This document shows positions 9,937 to 20,197 of a DNA stretch of 64,000 nucleotides, piece after piece. The stretch is taken from assembly GCF_004342225.1 (NCBI RefSeq), contig NZ_SMAR01000004.1, forward strand, positions 1 to 64,000, written 5' to 3'. The notes beneath the pieces are model-generated. The model was not told where the DNA came from. It saw only the letters and a list, made by a program, of their open reading frames with translations, and did not search any database. Position 1 is the first letter of the stretch, and each line of letters starts with the position of its first letter. Source of the DNA: Martelella mediterranea. GTDB lineage: Bacteria > Pseudomonadota > Alphaproteobacteria > Rhizobiales > Rhizobiaceae. Both the position numbers and the translations under genes were made by a program.

Positions 9937-10587
9937 ATGGACGACCGCAGCCGTTTTATTTTCGAAAATACCGATATCTTCGCACCGCCGCATGTGCCGG
10001 AAATCTGTTTGCGGCTGGCCAGCGAGGTGCATGACCTCTGGATGAAAACGGAGGAAGAGCTTGAGGAAATCGGACTGCCGCCGCCTTACTGGGCATTTGC
10101 CTGGGCCGGCGGGCAGGGGCTTGCGCGTTACGTCCTTGATCACCCCGAATGTGTGGCCGGAAAAAGGGTTGTTGATTTTGCTACGGGATCCGGTGTTGTC
10201 GCCATAGCCGCTGTGAAAGCGGGTGCAAAAAGTGTTCTGGCCGCTGACATTGACCACTGGTCCGGCTCTGCTGTCGGGATCAACGCAGCTTTGAATGATG
10301 TGGACGTGTCGTTCACCCGTGACAATCTGATGGACACCGTGCCTGACTGCGATGTGCTTCTGGCGGGTGATGTCTTCTATGACTCAGAGTGGGCAGACGC
10401 GCTGGTTCCCTGGTTTATGCGGCTTGAGGCGGCTGGTGTCACTGTTCTTCTGGGCGATCCCGGGCGTGCTTATTGTCCAAGAAAAATGCTGGAAAAGCAG
10501 GCGGAATATCAGGTGCCGGTGACCCGGATGCTGGAAGATTCGGAGATCAAGAAAACCACTGTCTGGCGATTCGCCCGAAAGATGTGA
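9937..10587 (+). CDS. Class I SAM-dependent methyltransferase (ETFB-lysine/Nnt1-like)
   Basis: A 216-residue soluble protein. The region PPPYWAFAWAGGQGLARYVL precedes the SAM loop VVDFATGSGVVAIAA; AADID binds the ribose, and LLAGDVFYDSEWA is the post-motif segment. This set matches the Nnt1-like family that includes the methylase of the electron transfer flavoprotein beta subunit, common in alphaproteobacteria. The protein substrate is inferred from the family only. It stands alone between the small membrane gene and the sdh operon. Confidence 0.85.
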   Translation: MDDRSRFIFENTDIFAPPHVPEICLRLASEVHDLWMKTEEELEEIGLPPPYWAFAWAGGQGLARYVLDHPECVAGKRVVDFATGSGVVAIAAVKAGAKSVLAADIDHWSGSAVGINAALNDVDVSFTRDNLMDTVPDCDVLLAGDVFYDSEWADALVPWFMRLEAAGVTVLLGDPGRAYCPRKMLEKQAEYQVPVTRMLEDSEIKKTTVWRFARKM

Positions 10588-10874
10588 GCCGTTTTGTCGC
10601 AGCTTAAATATGACTATTTAAATCATGTTAAGTCTTTGAAAATTAATAAATCTCAACTGAATCAGCAGCAGACGCCGCGCCTTCCCGGCTATTTCTCCCC
10701 GAAAGGGCGAAAAAGTGATTTTCGTCAAACCGATTAAATTGGTTTGCTGGGGTGAATGGGCTTGTCGGAAAGGCTTGTGGCGATTAAACCACAGTGAGCA
10801 TCGGCGCCACCCTGACTGTTTTGAAGTTGGGAGAGAGCACTCAAATGCGCCCTTTAAAACACTGTGAGGTTTTG
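10588..10874. promoter_or_regulatory. sdh upstream region with near-perfect dyad
   Basis: There is no gene in this stretch, which is AT-rich at 10600-10660. AAACCGATT (10727-10735) and AATTGGTTT (10737-10745) form a near-perfect palindrome with one G-T mismatch, which could be an operator for sdhCDAB. A possible alternative sdhC start at 10845 has a good GGGAGAGAG site, so a short leader or N-terminal extension is possible. I did not find a clear -35/-10 pair. Confidence 0.35.
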
Positions 10875-11264
10875 ATGGCCAACCCGACCAGCAACCGGCC
10901 CCTGTCGCCGCATCTTCAAGTTTATAGATTTATTCCCACCATGGCGATGTCGATCATCCACCGTATTACCGGTGCAGCGATGTATTTCGGCACGATCCTT
11001 CTTGCTGCCTGGCTGATCTCAGCTGCAATGGGCAAGGACGCATTTGATTGCGTCAACTGGTTCTTCGGATCATGGCTCGGGATTTTGATCCTGTTTGGTT
11101 ACACCTGGGCTCTCGTTCATCATCTTCTGGGTGGACTTCGCCATTTCGTCTGGGACTTTGGCCATGGACTCGGCAAAGAGTTCACGACCAAGATGGCGAT
11201 TGCGCTGCCCTTCGTGTCGGTCGCGGTCACGGTGGTCCTCTGGATCATCGGCCTTCTGGTTTAG
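10875..11264 (+). CDS. sdhC: Succinate dehydrogenase cytochrome b556 subunit
   Basis: A 129-residue protein with three membrane spans. RPLSPHLQVYRF and MSIIHRITGAAMYFG form the conserved N-terminal quinone-site region, and ALVHHLLGGLRHFVWD carries the heme-b histidine. It anchors SdhAB in the inner membrane. The start at 10875 matches family length and has GTGAGG upstream; an in-frame ATG at 10845 with a stronger ribosome site would add ten residues. First gene of sdhCDAB. Confidence 0.95.
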   Translation: MANPTSNRPLSPHLQVYRFIPTMAMSIIHRITGAAMYFGTILLAAWLISAAMGKDAFDCVNWFFGSWLGILILFGYTWALVHHLLGGLRHFVWDFGHGLGKEFTTKMAIALPFVSVAVTVVLWIIGLLV

Positions 11265-11275
11265 GAGAGAGCACA

Positions 11276-11656
11276 ATGGATATGCGTACACCGCTTAAAA
11301 AGGTTCGCGGCCTTGGTTCCTCAAAACAGGGCACCGAACATTTCTGGGTTCAGCGGCTGACGGCCGTCGCTCTCATTCCGCTGTTCCTGTTCTTCATCAT
11401 CTTTGTCATCGCCAATGCCGGCGCGTCTTATGAACAGGTTGTTGGCTCATTGACCAATCCGTTCGTCGCGGTCCTGATGGGGCTGATGGTGATTGCAGGT
11501 CTGATTCACATGCGGATCGGCATGCAGGAAATCATCGATGACTATATTCACAATGAGCCTTTGAAGCTTGCCGCTTTGATGGCCAATACATTTTTTGCAG
11601 TCCTGATCGGCGGGCTCTGTCTGTTCGCCATCCTGAAGATTGCGTTTGTGGGGTAA
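11276..11656 (+). CDS. sdhD: Succinate dehydrogenase membrane anchor subunit
   Basis: A 126-residue protein with three predicted membrane spans. It starts [19 protein letters not shown], followed by [16 protein letters not shown], and the second heme-side histidine lies in [20 protein letters not shown]. The ribosome site AGGAGAG precedes the ATG. Twelve bases separate it from sdhC, and the start of sdhA follows closely. With SdhC it holds heme b and the ubiquinone site of complex II. Confidence 0.95.
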   Translation: MDMRTPLKKVRGLGSSKQGTEHFWVQRLTAVALIPLFLFFIIFVIANAGASYEQVVGSLTNPFVAVLMGLMVIAGLIHMRIGMQEIIDDYIHNEPLKLAALMANTFFAVLIGGLCLFAILKIAFVG

Positions 11657-11663
11657 CGAGCAA

Positions 11664-13502
11664 ATGGCACCTTCATCTTCCGAACAGAACGGCAAGGCCT
11701 ACGAATACGTTGACCACGCCTATGATGTGATTGTTGTTGGCGCGGGCGGTTCCGGTCTGCGCGCCACGCTGGGCATGGCCGAGCAGGGTTTCAAAACGGC
11801 GTGCATCACAAAAGTTTTTCCGACCCGTTCGCACACTGTTGCAGCGCAGGGCGGCATTGCGGCATCGCTCCAGAATATGACGCCTGACTGCTGGCAGTGG
11901 CACCTATACGATACTGTGAAAGGATCTGACTGGCTCGGCGATGTCGATGCCATGCAGTATCTGGCCATGGAGGCCCCTCAGGCTGTTTATGAGCTTGAGC
12001 ATTATGGTGTTCCCTTCTCCCGTAACGAAGAGGGCAAAATCTATCAGCGTCCGTTTGGCGGCCACATGCAGAATTATGGTGACGGACCGCCGGTTCAGCG
12101 CACCTGCGCCGCCGCAGACCGCACCGGTCACGCCATCCTGCATACGCTTTATGGCCAGTCGCTCAGGAACAATGCCGAATTCTTCATCGAATATTTCGCG
12201 CTTGATCTGATCATGAACGATGACGGTGTCTGCACCGGCGCTGTTGCCTGGAATCTCGATGATGGCACGATCCACCGATTCTCGGCGAAGATGGTTGTCC
12301 TGGCCACCGGTGGTTATGGTCGCACCTTCTTCTCCGCGACTTCGGCGCACACCTGCACCGGTGATGGCGCGGGTATGATTGCGCGTGCAGGCCTGCCCCT
12401 GCAGGATATGGAGTTCGTTCAGTTCCACCCGACTGGCATCTACGGCGCGGGCTGCCTGATTACTGAGGGCGCGCGCGGTGAAGGCGGCTACCTCACCAAT
12501 TCCGAAGGTGAGCGCTTTATGGAGCGTTATGCGCCGTCGGCCAAAGATCTGGCATCGCGTGACGTTGTCTCACGCTGCATGACGATGGAAATTCGCGAAG
12601 GGCGCGGTGTTGGTCCGAACAAGGATCATATCTTCCTGCACCTCGATCATCTTGATCCTGCCATTCTGGCTGAGCGTCTTCCCGGTATCTCGGAAAGCGC
12701 GCGCATCTTTGCCGGTGTCGATGTGACCCGCGAGCCGATCCCGGTTTTGCCGACCGTTCACTATAATATGGGCGGTATTCCGACAAACTACTGGGGCGAA
12801 GTGCTCAATGCCAATGCTGAAAATCCCGAGCGTGTCGCTCCCGGTTTGATGGCCGTTGGCGAAGCCGGATGCGCTTCTGTTCACGGGGCCAACCGCCTCG
12901 GCTCGAACTCGCTGATCGACCTTGTTGTTTTTGGACGTGCTGCTGCGATCCGTGCCGGACAGGTGATCGACCGCGAAAGCCCGATCCCGGCTTTGAATAC
13001 CGACGCCTGCGACAAGATCATGGAGCGTTTTGACAGCATCCGTCACGCAAACGGTTCGCAGCCAACTTCCGTGCTGCGTGACAAGATGCAGCGTGCCATG
13101 CAGGAAGATGCTGCCGTGTTCCGCACGCAGGAAACGCTTGAGCAGGGCTGCAAGCGCATCTCGGATATCTGGTCTGAGCTTCCGGATGTGAAGGTGACCG
13201 ACCGTTCGATGATCTGGAACTCGGACCTCGTGGAAACGCTTGAGCTTCACAATCTGATGGCATGCGCCATTACAACGGTCTATGGCGCCGAAGCGCGCAA
13301 GGAAAGCCGTGGCGCCCATGCCCGCGAGGATTATGTCGACGGGCCATTCTCCGGTCGTGATGATGAGAACTGGCGCAAGCATACGCTTTCGTGGGTGAGT
13401 GAAGCCGGTGAGGTGAAACTCGATTACCGCCCGGTTCATCAGGATCTGATCGCCGAGGGGATCGACATCAAGAAGATCGCGCCGAAAGCGCGCGTCTACT
13501 GA
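11664..13502 (+). CDS. sdhA: Succinate dehydrogenase flavoprotein subunit
   Basis: A 612-residue enzyme. The FAD loop [16 protein letters not shown] is at about 22-37; [13 protein letters not shown] carries the histidine that binds FAD covalently; [20 protein letters not shown] is part of the active site; and [11 protein letters not shown] is the late FAD motif. It oxidises succinate to fumarate in the citric acid cycle. I use the ATG at 11664; the in-frame ATG at 11640 lies inside sdhD. Third gene of the operon. Confidence 0.98.
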   Translation: MAPSSSEQNGKAYEYVDHAYDVIVVGAGGSGLRATLGMAEQGFKTACITKVFPTRSHTVAAQGGIAASLQNMTPDCWQWHLYDTVKGSDWLGDVDAMQYLAMEAPQAVYELEHYGVPFSRNEEGKIYQRPFGGHMQNYGDGPPVQRTCAAADRTGHAILHTLYGQSLRNNAEFFIEYFALDLIMNDDGVCTGAVAWNLDDGTIHRFSAKMVVLATGGYGRTFFSATSAHTCTGDGAGMIARAGLPLQDMEFVQFHPTGIYGAGCLITEGARGEGGYLTNSEGERFMERYAPSAKDLASRDVVSRCMTMEIREGRGVGPNKDHIFLHLDHLDPAILAERLPGISESARIFAGVDVTREPIPVLPTVHYNMGGIPTNYWGEVLNANAENPERVAPGLMAVGEAGCASVHGANRLGSNSLIDLVVFGRAAAIRAGQVIDRESPIPALNTDACDKIMERFDSIRHANGSQPTSVLRDKMQRAMQEDAAVFRTQETLEQGCKRISDIWSELPDVKVTDRSMIWNSDLVETLELHNLMACAITTVYGAEARKESRGAHAREDYVDGPFSGRDDENWRKHTLSWVSEAGEVKLDYRPVHQDLIAEGIDIKKIAPKARVY

Positions 13503-13518
13503 TCGAGAGGAACAGGAA

Positions 13519-14298
13519 ATGGTTGAATTCACGCTTCCCAAGAACTCAAAGATCAAGACGGGCAAAATCTGGCCAAAGCCGGAAGGTGCGTCCAATCTTC
13601 GCGAGTTCAAGATTTATCGCTGGAACCCGGACACGGGTGAGAACCCGAGCATCGATACCTATTATATCGACCTCGACAATTGTGGTCCGATGGTTCTCGA
13701 TGCACTGTTGTACATCAAGAACAATGTCGACCCGACCCTGACGCTTCGCCGGTCTTGCCGTGAGGGTATTTGCGGTTCGTGCGCGATGAACATCGATGGC
13801 ACCAACACACTTGCCTGCACAAAGGGCATGGACGAGATCAATGGCGCTGTGAAGATCTATCCGCTGCCGCATATGCCGGTGGTGAAGGATCTGGTGCCTG
13901 ACCTCAATAACTTCTACGCTCAGCATCGTTCGATCGAGCCATGGCTGAAGACAGTTTCCCCGCCGCCGGCGAAGGAGTGGAAGCAGAGCCATGAAGATCG
14001 TGTCAAACTGGACGGTCTTTATGAGTGCATTCTGTGTGCATGCTGCTCAACGTCCTGTCCTTCCTATTGGTGGAATGGTGACCGCTACCTGGGACCCGCT
14101 GTTCTTCTGCAGGCTTACCGTTGGCTGATCGACAGCCGCGATGAAGCAACCGGTGAGCGACTGGATAATCTGGAAGACCCCTTCCGGCTTTATCGCTGCC
14201 ACACGATTATGAACTGCACGCAGGCCTGTCCGAAGGGACTGAATCCGGCCAAGGCGATTGCCGGTATCAAAAAGATGATGGTCGAGCGCTCGGTCTGA
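13519..14298 (+). CDS. sdhB: Succinate dehydrogenase iron-sulfur subunit
   Basis: A 259-residue protein with three clusters. [16 protein letters not shown] plus the later LAC cysteine hold the [2Fe-2S] centre. [16 protein letters not shown] holds the [4Fe-4S] centre, with later cysteines in [18 protein letters not shown] completing the [4Fe-4S] and [3Fe-4S] centres. It passes electrons from SdhA to the membrane quinone site. It starts 16 bases after sdhA with AGAGGAAC upstream and ends the operon. Confidence 0.98.
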   Translation: MVEFTLPKNSKIKTGKIWPKPEGASNLREFKIYRWNPDTGENPSIDTYYIDLDNCGPMVLDALLYIKNNVDPTLTLRRSCREGICGSCAMNIDGTNTLACTKGMDEINGAVKIYPLPHMPVVKDLVPDLNNFYAQHRSIEPWLKTVSPPPAKEWKQSHEDRVKLDGLYECILCACCSTSCPSYWWNGDRYLGPAVLLQAYRWLIDSRDEATGERLDNLEDPFRLYRCHTIMNCTQACPKGLNPAKAIAGIKKMMVERSV

Positions 14299-14316
14299 CC
14301 CGCAGCGTAAGGTTTG

Positions 14317-14345
14317 GTTGCCGAATTTTGTGTTTATTCGGCAAC
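14317..14345 (+). terminator. Stem-loop after sdhB
   Basis: GTTGCCGAA (14317-14325) pairs with TTCGGCAAC (14337-14345), a perfect 9-bp stem with an 11-base loop, placed 18 bases after the sdhB stop. No T run follows, so it may act as a transcript-stabilising hairpin or a weak or factor-assisted terminator. Confidence 0.55.
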
Positions 14346-14520
14346 AGTGCAGAGAGTGTTTTCGCAGAGGCGTCACAGAATTGTGGCGCCTTTCATCTTG
14401 TTGTATGGGCTTTTTCCCACTTTAATGACATGCAATGGAAGGCTGAAGGCGGTGTTTGCGACAGGCGTGGCAAAAGTCGGTTTGGGCCGCTAGGGCGCCA
14501 TGCATCCATTCGGATGCACA

Positions 14521-14601
14521 AAGGACGCTCTAACTTATTGAATCTACCCATCGTGCTTTCCGAAAATCGATTCTGATTTTCGGGCCGATGCTGTAGAGTT
14601 T
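14521..14601. repeat. Palindromic extragenic repeat of Rhizobiales type
   Basis: CATCG/CGATG arms (14549-14553 and 14586-14590) surround an inner perfect pair CCGAAAATC (14560-14568) and GATTTTCGG (14575-14583). Outer flanks GCTCTAA and TAGAGTT continue the symmetry. I recognise this string as a repeat seen many times in Brucella, Ochrobactrum and Mesorhizobium intergenic regions; that memory has not been checked. The remaining non-coding sequence at 14346-14705 shows nothing else I can name. Confidence 0.65.
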
Positions 14602-14705
14602 TGCTATCGGGGTTTCACCCTTGTTGCGCCAACTTTCTGCCCGATATGGTGGAGCAAGGTCGGCGACCGGGATTCGCCAAAGCGATTTTGAGGAGTAACG
14701 GCTTG

Positions 14706-15293
14706 ATGTTGAATAAGTATGTTTTCGTTGCCGCAATTGGTGCTGTGCTGGCCGTTAGCGGCTGTCAGCGTACCTCCTATTACAACAGCGGCCAGCCGGC
14801 TCAGTCGGCGCCACAGCCGTTGGCACCAGCACCCACAGGCCAGGTACAGAGCAATACACTGCCGCCGCCCTCTGGCAATGGAACATATCAGCCGGGACCT
14901 GTTCCCGGTGGAACGGCTTCTGCAGGCAATGCGCAGAGCCAGTTTCCTGCTGCCCCCTCTCAGCCGTCGACACCGGGTGGCATGGGTAATGTTTCTGCTC
15001 CCGCTGGCGCGCAGCAGATTTCCAGCTCCGCGCTTGTCGGTAGCTGGAAGGTTAATGAAGGCGGGGTTTCCTGCGATATGTTCCTGACGCTCACAAATCT
15101 TGGCGACGGTCTGCGTGGTGGCACACGCGGCTGTACCGGTTCACTGTCTTCGATGAAGTCATGGGGCATCAATGGCGATCAGGTGGTGCTGAACGACGCA
15201 AACGGCTATGCGATAGCCCGCCTATACAAGACGGCAGACAATCGGATCGAAGGAAACAACAGTTCAGGCCAGCAGGTTGTTTTGAGCCGGTAA
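14706..15293 (+). CDS. Omp19-like outer-membrane lipoprotein with protease-inhibitor (Inh) domain
   Basis: A 195-residue lipoprotein. A signal peptide ends in the lipobox VSGC, so the mature protein would start with a lipidated Cys at about residue 19. A long Pro/Gln/Ser-rich linker (20-110) leads to a C-terminal beta domain: LVGSWKVNEGGVSCDMFLT, then GCTGSLSSMKSWGINGDQVVL and a final QQVVLSR. The layout resembles Brucella Omp19 and the AprI/Inh family of metalloprotease inhibitors. GAGGAGT precedes the ATG at 14706. Inhibitory activity is inferred from the family. Confidence 0.82.
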   Translation: MLNKYVFVAAIGAVLAVSGCQRTSYYNSGQPAQSAPQPLAPAPTGQVQSNTLPPPSGNGTYQPGPVPGGTASAGNAQSQFPAAPSQPSTPGGMGNVSAPAGAQQISSSALVGSWKVNEGGVSCDMFLTLTNLGDGLRGGTRGCTGSLSSMKSWGINGDQVVLNDANGYAIARLYKTADNRIEGNNSSGQQVVLSR

Positions 15294-15304
15294 ATATGTC
15301 GAAT

Positions 15305-15330
15305 AAGGCCCCGGATTGGGGTCTTGTTTG
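15305..15330. terminator. Terminator between convergent genes
   Basis: AAGGCCCC (15305-15312) pairs with GGGGTCTT (15318-15325), with one G-U pair, and a T-rich GTTTGTTTG follows. It sits 12 bases after the lipoprotein stop and just before the end of the opposing glycosyltransferase gene, so it could serve the plus-strand gene. Confidence 0.65.
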
Positions 15331-15338
15331 TTTGATGA

Positions 15339-16478
15339 TCAAAAATGCGCTTCGGGCATGATGCGCTGGTAAGCCGAGAATTCATTATTCAGCATCGTCT
15401 CAATAGTGAATTTTTCGAGAACATTGCGCCGTCCGGCTTGCCCCATTTCGGCCAACGCGGCCGGGTCGGCGAGTGCGTTTTCAATGGCTGCTGCCATTGC
15501 GCTGGCATCAGCCGGGGGCACAAGATAGCCGGTTTGACCATCGATGACTGTTTCCAGGCTTCCGCCGTGTGCTGTCGCGATGATCGGAGTCGCCATGGCC
15601 TGTGCCTCGATCGCCACGCGCCCAAAAGCTTCGGGGCGCACCGACGATGATATCACAAGGTCTGCTGCCGCCATCACCGCAGGTATATCTCTTCGGCTTC
15701 CTGCCATGCAGACTCGATGATCAAGACCGCGTTCGCGAATCATTTCTCTGATATTTTCGATCACGCTTTCGACCCCGCTTCCGACAATCGCGAGCCGGAG
15801 ATCTCGCCGCGCACACAGATCAAGCGCTTCGACGAGATAGCGATGTCCTTTCCAGTCGGTAATGCGTCCGACAATGACAATAAGCGGTGCGTCTGGCTGA
15901 CCGCCGAGTTCCTGGCGAACGCGCCCTGTCTCCTCAGGCGATAAGAGCGCAGGATTGAATTGTTCCGGATCAACCCCGCGGCTGGCCACAATGATTCGTT
16001 CTGCCGGATACCCGTAAACCGAAATGATGTGATTGCGAATGAATGCGGAGTTGGCCACGACCAGCGACCCCTTCAGCATCACCTGATTATAGCGGCGCTT
16101 CCATTTGTTTTGGTGGCTGTAAACGCCGTGAAAGGTTGTCAGGAAATGCACATCCCGTCTGGCAAAGCGACAGGCAAGGTAGCCAGCCCAAGCAGGTGCG
16201 CGACTGCGGGCATGAACGATGTCAATCGCTTCACTGTCGATCAGGTGCGCCAGTCGTTTGGCGTTTGAGATGATCTTCAGCGGTGACTTTGAGCCGACCG
16301 GCATCGTTATGTGTTGGCTTTTGTCGCCCTTCAGAGCTTCAACAAGAGGTCCGCCAGTGCTCACGATGAAATTTTCTATGCCGCGCTGGCTCAGATAGTT
16401 GGCCATTTCAACTGTACCGCGTTCCACGCCGCCATCACCTAAGGCGGGCAGAAGCTGCAGGATACGCGGTGCATTCAT
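15339..16478 (-). CDS. Family 4 (GT-B) glycosyltransferase
   Basis: A 379-residue protein. The N-terminal LLPALGDGGVERGTVEMANYL is the acceptor-side loop of GT4 enzymes. IVGRITDWKGHRYLVEAL starts the donor domain, and the E-x7-E nucleotide-sugar motif lies in RPEAFGRVAIEAQAMATP. The start at 16478 has GGAGAAA upstream; longer in-frame starts up to 16565 lack it. The sugar and acceptor are unknown. With a second glycosyltransferase encoded divergently next door, a role in LPS core or other surface polysaccharide is likely but inferred. Confidence 0.88.
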   Translation of the reverse strand: MNAPRILQLLPALGDGGVERGTVEMANYLSQRGIENFIVSTGGPLVEALKGDKSQHITMPVGSKSPLKIISNAKRLAHLIDSEAIDIVHARSRAPAWAGYLACRFARRDVHFLTTFHGVYSHQNKWKRRYNQVMLKGSLVVANSAFIRNHIISVYGYPAERIIVASRGVDPEQFNPALLSPEETGRVRQELGGQPDAPLIVIVGRITDWKGHRYLVEALDLCARRDLRLAIVGSGVESVIENIREMIRERGLDHRVCMAGSRRDIPAVMAAADLVISSSVRPEAFGRVAIEAQAMATPIIATAHGGSLETVIDGQTGYLVPPADASAMAAAIENALADPAALAEMGQAGRRNVLEKFTIETMLNNEFSAYQRIMPEAHF

Positions 16479-16637
16479 GGTTTTCTCCGGTCTGCCTGAA
16501 TTCATATGCAAAGCGTTAGCAAGGGGGGCATGGCAGCGCAAGCGCGGGCGAATGTGACGCGGCAATTTACTTTGACACCTGTTCTCGATCCGCTATGAAC
16601 AGTCCAGAATTCAGATGATCCTGACAGGAGTGCCGGG

Positions 16638-17369
16638 TTGCAGACAGTTGTATGCATGAAGTGGGGACAGCGTTATTCCGCCGATTATGTGAACCGGCTC
16701 TGGTCCTCAATAAAGCGACACACAGTTCGGGAAACCCGGCTGGTCTGCTTTACCGACGATCCGTCGGGCGTTGATCCTGCTGTACAGTGTCATCCGCTTC
16801 CCGAAATCCGGATTCCTGATGAGATCGCCTGGTCGCCATGGCGCAAGCTTTCGCTTTGGCAGACACCGCTGGCTGATTTGTCGGGCGACGTCCTGTTTCT
16901 GGATCTCGACATCGTTATTACAGGCGCACTGGACCCGATGTTCGATTTCGCACCGGGCAAATACTGCGCCTGTGAAAACTGGACCCAGCCAGGGCAGGGG
17001 ATTGGCAATACCTCTGTTTTCCGCTGGAACGTTGGCGCCAATCCGCAGATTTTCCGTGATTTCGAGGCGGATGCCGAGCGTATCCGGAAAAAGTATCGTA
17101 TTGAGCAGGTTTATATTTCTGCAGAAATTGATGAGATGCTTTTCTGGCCTTCTGAATGGTGTGTCAGCTTCAAGCACACACTGATGCCGTCGTGGCCGCT
17201 TAATTTCTTTAAAACGGTAAAACTTCCTGAGAATACGAAAGTTGTTGCCTTTACGGGCAAACCGGACCCGGACGAAGCTGCGATCGGCAAGTGGCCGGTC
17301 GATGCATTCTGGAAGAAGCTTTACAAGTTTGTGCGTCCGACTCCCTGGATCGATGAATACTGGCAGTAG
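16638..17369 (+). CDS. Glycosyltransferase, GT-A type with DxD motif
   Basis: A 243-residue protein that begins at a TTG codon, chosen because GGAG lies seven bases upstream; an ATG at 16656 is the alternative. VVCMKWGQRY opens the fold, VLFLDLDIVI is the metal-binding DxD motif, and FRWNVGANPQIF and WPLNFFK follow. It resembles family proteins described as glycosyltransferases in rhizobial genomes. It is divergent from the GT4 gene; the 160 bases between them hold both start regions. Confidence 0.8.
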   Translation: MQTVVCMKWGQRYSADYVNRLWSSIKRHTVRETRLVCFTDDPSGVDPAVQCHPLPEIRIPDEIAWSPWRKLSLWQTPLADLSGDVLFLDLDIVITGALDPMFDFAPGKYCACENWTQPGQGIGNTSVFRWNVGANPQIFRDFEADAERIRKKYRIEQVYISAEIDEMLFWPSEWCVSFKHTLMPSWPLNFFKTVKLPENTKVVAFTGKPDPDEAAIGKWPVDAFWKKLYKFVRPTPWIDEYWQ

Positions 17370-17455
17370 ACACGCCGTCACCATGCCTTAAGGGGCAGCA
17401 GCTTTCCACGCCGGTCAAAGACGTGGCTGCTGGCATGTGCCGAAAATGGCAATTC

Positions 17456-18160
17456 TTACTCTTGTGCGTCGTTTTCGCTGCGACCTTTAAAGCCTTTGGC
17501 TAGCACAAACATCTCGACAGATTCTGAGCGTGATGCGGCTGGCTTAATATGTACAACCTGGCTGAAGTTCTGTTTCAGCATTGTCAGCAGGTCGTTCTCG
17601 GCGCCGCCCTGAAAGGTTTTGGCCAGAAAATGTCCGCCTTCTGCGAGCGTTTCGACAGCGAAATGCGCCGCCACTTCGCAGAGATACATTGTCCGCAGGT
17701 GGTCCGTCCGCTTGTGTCCGGTCGTAGGAGCCGCCATATCCGAGACAACCAGATCCGGCGGGCCGTCCAGCGCGTCACGCAGGAGGGCCGGGGCTTCGTC
17801 ATTCAGAAAGTCCATCTGAAAGAAGCGAACGCCTGGAACCGGTGCCATTTCCAGGAAATCGATGGCGGCCACGCGAACATCGTCATCTGTCGAATTGGTG
17901 ACCTTGGCTGCAATCTGTGACCAGCTTCCCGGCGCAGCACCGAGGTCGATAATCCGGCGTGCACCACGAAGAATATGGTGTTTCTCATCGATCTCAAGAA
18001 GCTTGTAGGCTGCACGTGCGCGAAAACCCTCGGTTTTGGCACGCTGAACATATGGGTCATTGATATGGCGCTCAATCCAACGGCGTGACGAGGCTTTCAG
18101 CTTCGACTTCTTGACCTTCTGACCGAGCTTTCTGCCAGTGCGTGTCGGTGTCTTTGCCAT
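17456..18160 (-). CDS. rlmE: 23S rRNA (uridine-2'-O)-methyltransferase RlmE (FtsJ/RrmJ)
   Basis: A 234-residue protein. RSRAAYKL-type residues (here [12 protein letters not shown]) give the first catalytic lysine; [11 protein letters not shown] is the SAM loop; [12 protein letters not shown] gives the catalytic Asp; AKTFQGG the second Lys; and [15 protein letters not shown] the Glu. Together these complete the K-D-K-E set. RlmE methylates U2552 of 23S rRNA, a late step of 50S assembly. The N-terminus is strongly basic ([12 protein letters not shown]), as usual in alphaproteobacteria. It follows the Ppx/GppA gene by eight bases. Confidence 0.95.
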   Translation of the reverse strand: MAKTPTRTGRKLGQKVKKSKLKASSRRWIERHINDPYVQRAKTEGFRARAAYKLLEIDEKHHILRGARRIIDLGAAPGSWSQIAAKVTNSTDDDVRVAAIDFLEMAPVPGVRFFQMDFLNDEAPALLRDALDGPPDLVVSDMAAPTTGHKRTDHLRTMYLCEVAAHFAVETLAEGGHFLAKTFQGGAENDLLTMLKQNFSQVVHIKPAASRSESVEMFVLAKGFKGRSENDAQE

Positions 18161-18168
18161 GTCTGTTC

Positions 18169-19833
18169 TTAATCCTTGTTCTGCGCCTGCTGCTGCCCGT
18201 TATTATGGCGGCGACGCGGCCGGCGCCAGACGCCATCACGCATCATGAGGTCTGTCAGTATACCTTCACGCAGTCCACGATCGGCAACGCGCATGCGTGG
18301 TGCTGGCCAGCGACGCCGAATGGCTTCCAGAATAGCACAGCCCGCCAGCACAAGGTCTGCCCGGTCCGGCCCGATGCAAGGGTTTGCTGCGCGCCCGGCA
18401 AAATCCCATGACAGAAGCTTGTTCTGCATTGCCGATACTTCGTCGTTGGAAAGCCATATACCATCGACCTTTCGGCGATCATAGCGTGGCAGATCAAGAT
18501 GCACACCGGCGAGCGTTGTCACCGTGCCCGAGGTGCCGATCAGATGAAAGCCACTTTCTGCGGCGCTTTTTTCAATCGCCGGGCAGTTGAAGTCGCTCAA
18601 AAGACTTTCGACTTCGGAAACCATTTTTTCAAAGACGGCCGGTGTTACATCATGGCCGCCATAGCGTTCGGAAAGTGTGACGACGCCGACGGGCAGAGAC
18701 GTCCAGTGGGAAATATGATTGGCAATGCGTTGCGAGCGGTTTTCTCCCAGGCGAATCACGGCAATCTCGGATGATCCGCCTCCGATATCAAAAAGAACGG
18801 CTGCCCGGGTTTCCCTGCCAATCAAAGAGGCGCAGCTGGAAACGGCGAGTTTGGCTTCCGTTTCCCGGTTGATGATCTCAAGACTCAACCCGGTCTCACG
18901 GCGCACGCGGTTCAGAAACGCTTCGCCATTGTCAGCTGACCGGCAGGCTTCTGTTGCAATCAGGCGCATGCGCCGGACATTCCGGCCCTTCAGCTTTTGC
19001 GCGCACATGCCGAGGGCTTCAACGGCGCGGTCCATGGCCTCAGGCGACAGGCTGCCGGTCGCTGCCAGTCCTTCACCAAGACGCACAATGCGGGAAAAAC
19101 CATCAACCACACGGAATTGCTGATTACGAGTCGGTTGCGCAATCAGCAGACGGCAGTTGTTCGTTCCAAGGTCAAGCGCCGCATAAAGCGGTTTTCCACC
19201 ATAATCCGAGCGGCCGCGTCCATATTGCGGCATGCGGGGACGTTGGGATTGATGATCTGAAGCGGGTGGATTGACTGTCTGCGCTTCATGTGAACGCGAC
19301 GCGTCGTTCTTCACGGTCTGCCTGGGCTTGTCGTCACCTGCAGACGTTATGTTCTGTTCCGTATCCCTCGACTTGAGCGCAACGGCCTGCGATGGTCTGT
19401 TGTTGTGGCCGTTTCGCCGCCTGCGCCGTTTGCTTTTGCGCGGTGAGCCAGGCTGGTTCCTGCCAGTGTTAGTGCTATTCGCAACGGTATCGGTGGTATT
19501 CTGATTGTTATGGTCCGGCTTTGCGCCGGACGAGACTCCAGCCTGCGGCTGAAGATTCTGGCCGCGACGTTTTCCACGACGACGTTTCTTCCGCTTGCCT
19601 TTCGGGGGCGGATTGTCAGTTGCGCTCGCACCATCGGCCTGCGGTGCAGCAGCACCGCCGGGATTGGCGGAGACGTCGGCGGCCTTGTTTTTCCGGCCTC
19701 GCCGCGAACGACGGCGACCTGGCTTATCGCCAGTGAAGCCATCTGCTGTCCGCGCCCCGCCAACTGACAGCTTTTCGCTGTTCTGGGGGTCTGTCACTTT
19801 ATATTTCCACTGCGCCGCGCAAAATTTCGACAA
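18169..19833 (-). CDS. Ppx/GppA phosphatase with long basic N-terminal extension
   Basis: The C-terminal 340 residues form an Ppx/GppA fold: [16 protein letters not shown] (phosphate 1), [15 protein letters not shown] (phosphate 2) and [13 protein letters not shown]. These enzymes hydrolyse inorganic polyphosphate or pppGpp. About 190 residues precede this, very rich in Arg, Lys, Asn and Gln with several [10 protein letters not shown]-like runs, and probably disordered and nucleic-acid binding. The start is uncertain: an ATG at 19833 or a GTG at 19797 ([10 protein letters not shown]) with GGAAAT upstream. It is co-directional with rlmE, consistent with a ribosome or stringent-response link. 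Confidence 0.85.
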   Translation of the reverse strand: MSKFCAAQWKYKVTDPQNSEKLSVGGARTADGFTGDKPGRRRSRRGRKNKAADVSANPGGAAAPQADGASATDNPPPKGKRKKRRRGKRRGQNLQPQAGVSSGAKPDHNNQNTTDTVANSTNTGRNQPGSPRKSKRRRRRNGHNNRPSQAVALKSRDTEQNITSAGDDKPRQTVKNDASRSHEAQTVNPPASDHQSQRPRMPQYGRGRSDYGGKPLYAALDLGTNNCRLLIAQPTRNQQFRVVDGFSRIVRLGEGLAATGSLSPEAMDRAVEALGMCAQKLKGRNVRRMRLIATEACRSADNGEAFLNRVRRETGLSLEIINRETEAKLAVSSCASLIGRETRAAVLFDIGGGSSEIAVIRLGENRSQRIANHISHWTSLPVGVVTLSERYGGHDVTPAVFEKMVSEVESLLSDFNCPAIEKSAAESGFHLIGTSGTVTTLAGVHLDLPRYDRRKVDGIWLSNDEVSAMQNKLLSWDFAGRAANPCIGPDRADLVLAGCAILEAIRRRWPAPRMRVADRGLREGILTDLMMRDGVWRRPRRRHNNGQQQAQNKD

Positions 19834-20074
19834 ATGCCGTCGATTTGCGACTGGGCACGATCATTTGTTTTCAAGTTGACGTAAGCATAGCAGCGCAGAA
19901 GCACGAGGCCAATGGGTTTTATATTCTCGCGTCCTTGAAGACCGTTTGTGATCAGTTTTGTGGTGCGATTCAGGGCATTTGGAACAAGATCAAAAAAAAA
20001 ATGAAAGCCCCTTGGCAAGAGCCGGTATTTTTGTTTATAAGCCCACCACACCAAACGGTGCGGCGCATCGTTGT

Positions 20075-20148
20075 TGGGGAATAGGTTAACGGTAGACCCG
20101 CGGACTCTGACTCCGTTAGTCCTGGTTCGAATCCAGGTTCCCCAGCCA
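20075..20148 (+). tRNA. tRNA-Gln (CTG)
   Basis: The acceptor stem TGGGGAA (20075-20081) pairs with TTCCCCA (20138-20144), followed by G and an encoded CCA. The anticodon stem GCGGA/TCCGT encloses loop CTCTGAC with anticodon CTG at 20107-20109, and the T arm contains GGTTCGAATCC. The acceptor sequence matches known bacterial tRNA-Gln. Its 3' end is immediately followed by an integrase remnant, so it is a likely old insertion site. Confidence 0.97.
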
Positions 20149-20197
20149 AATATATCTTCAAGTCATTGAAATAAAACACAGTTTCATCTGTGTGCTA

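Noticed and set aside
12570-13610. A 346-codon minus-strand frame across sdhA and sdhB
   Set aside because: It crosses two certain genes and their junction on the opposite strand, and has no recognisable motif.
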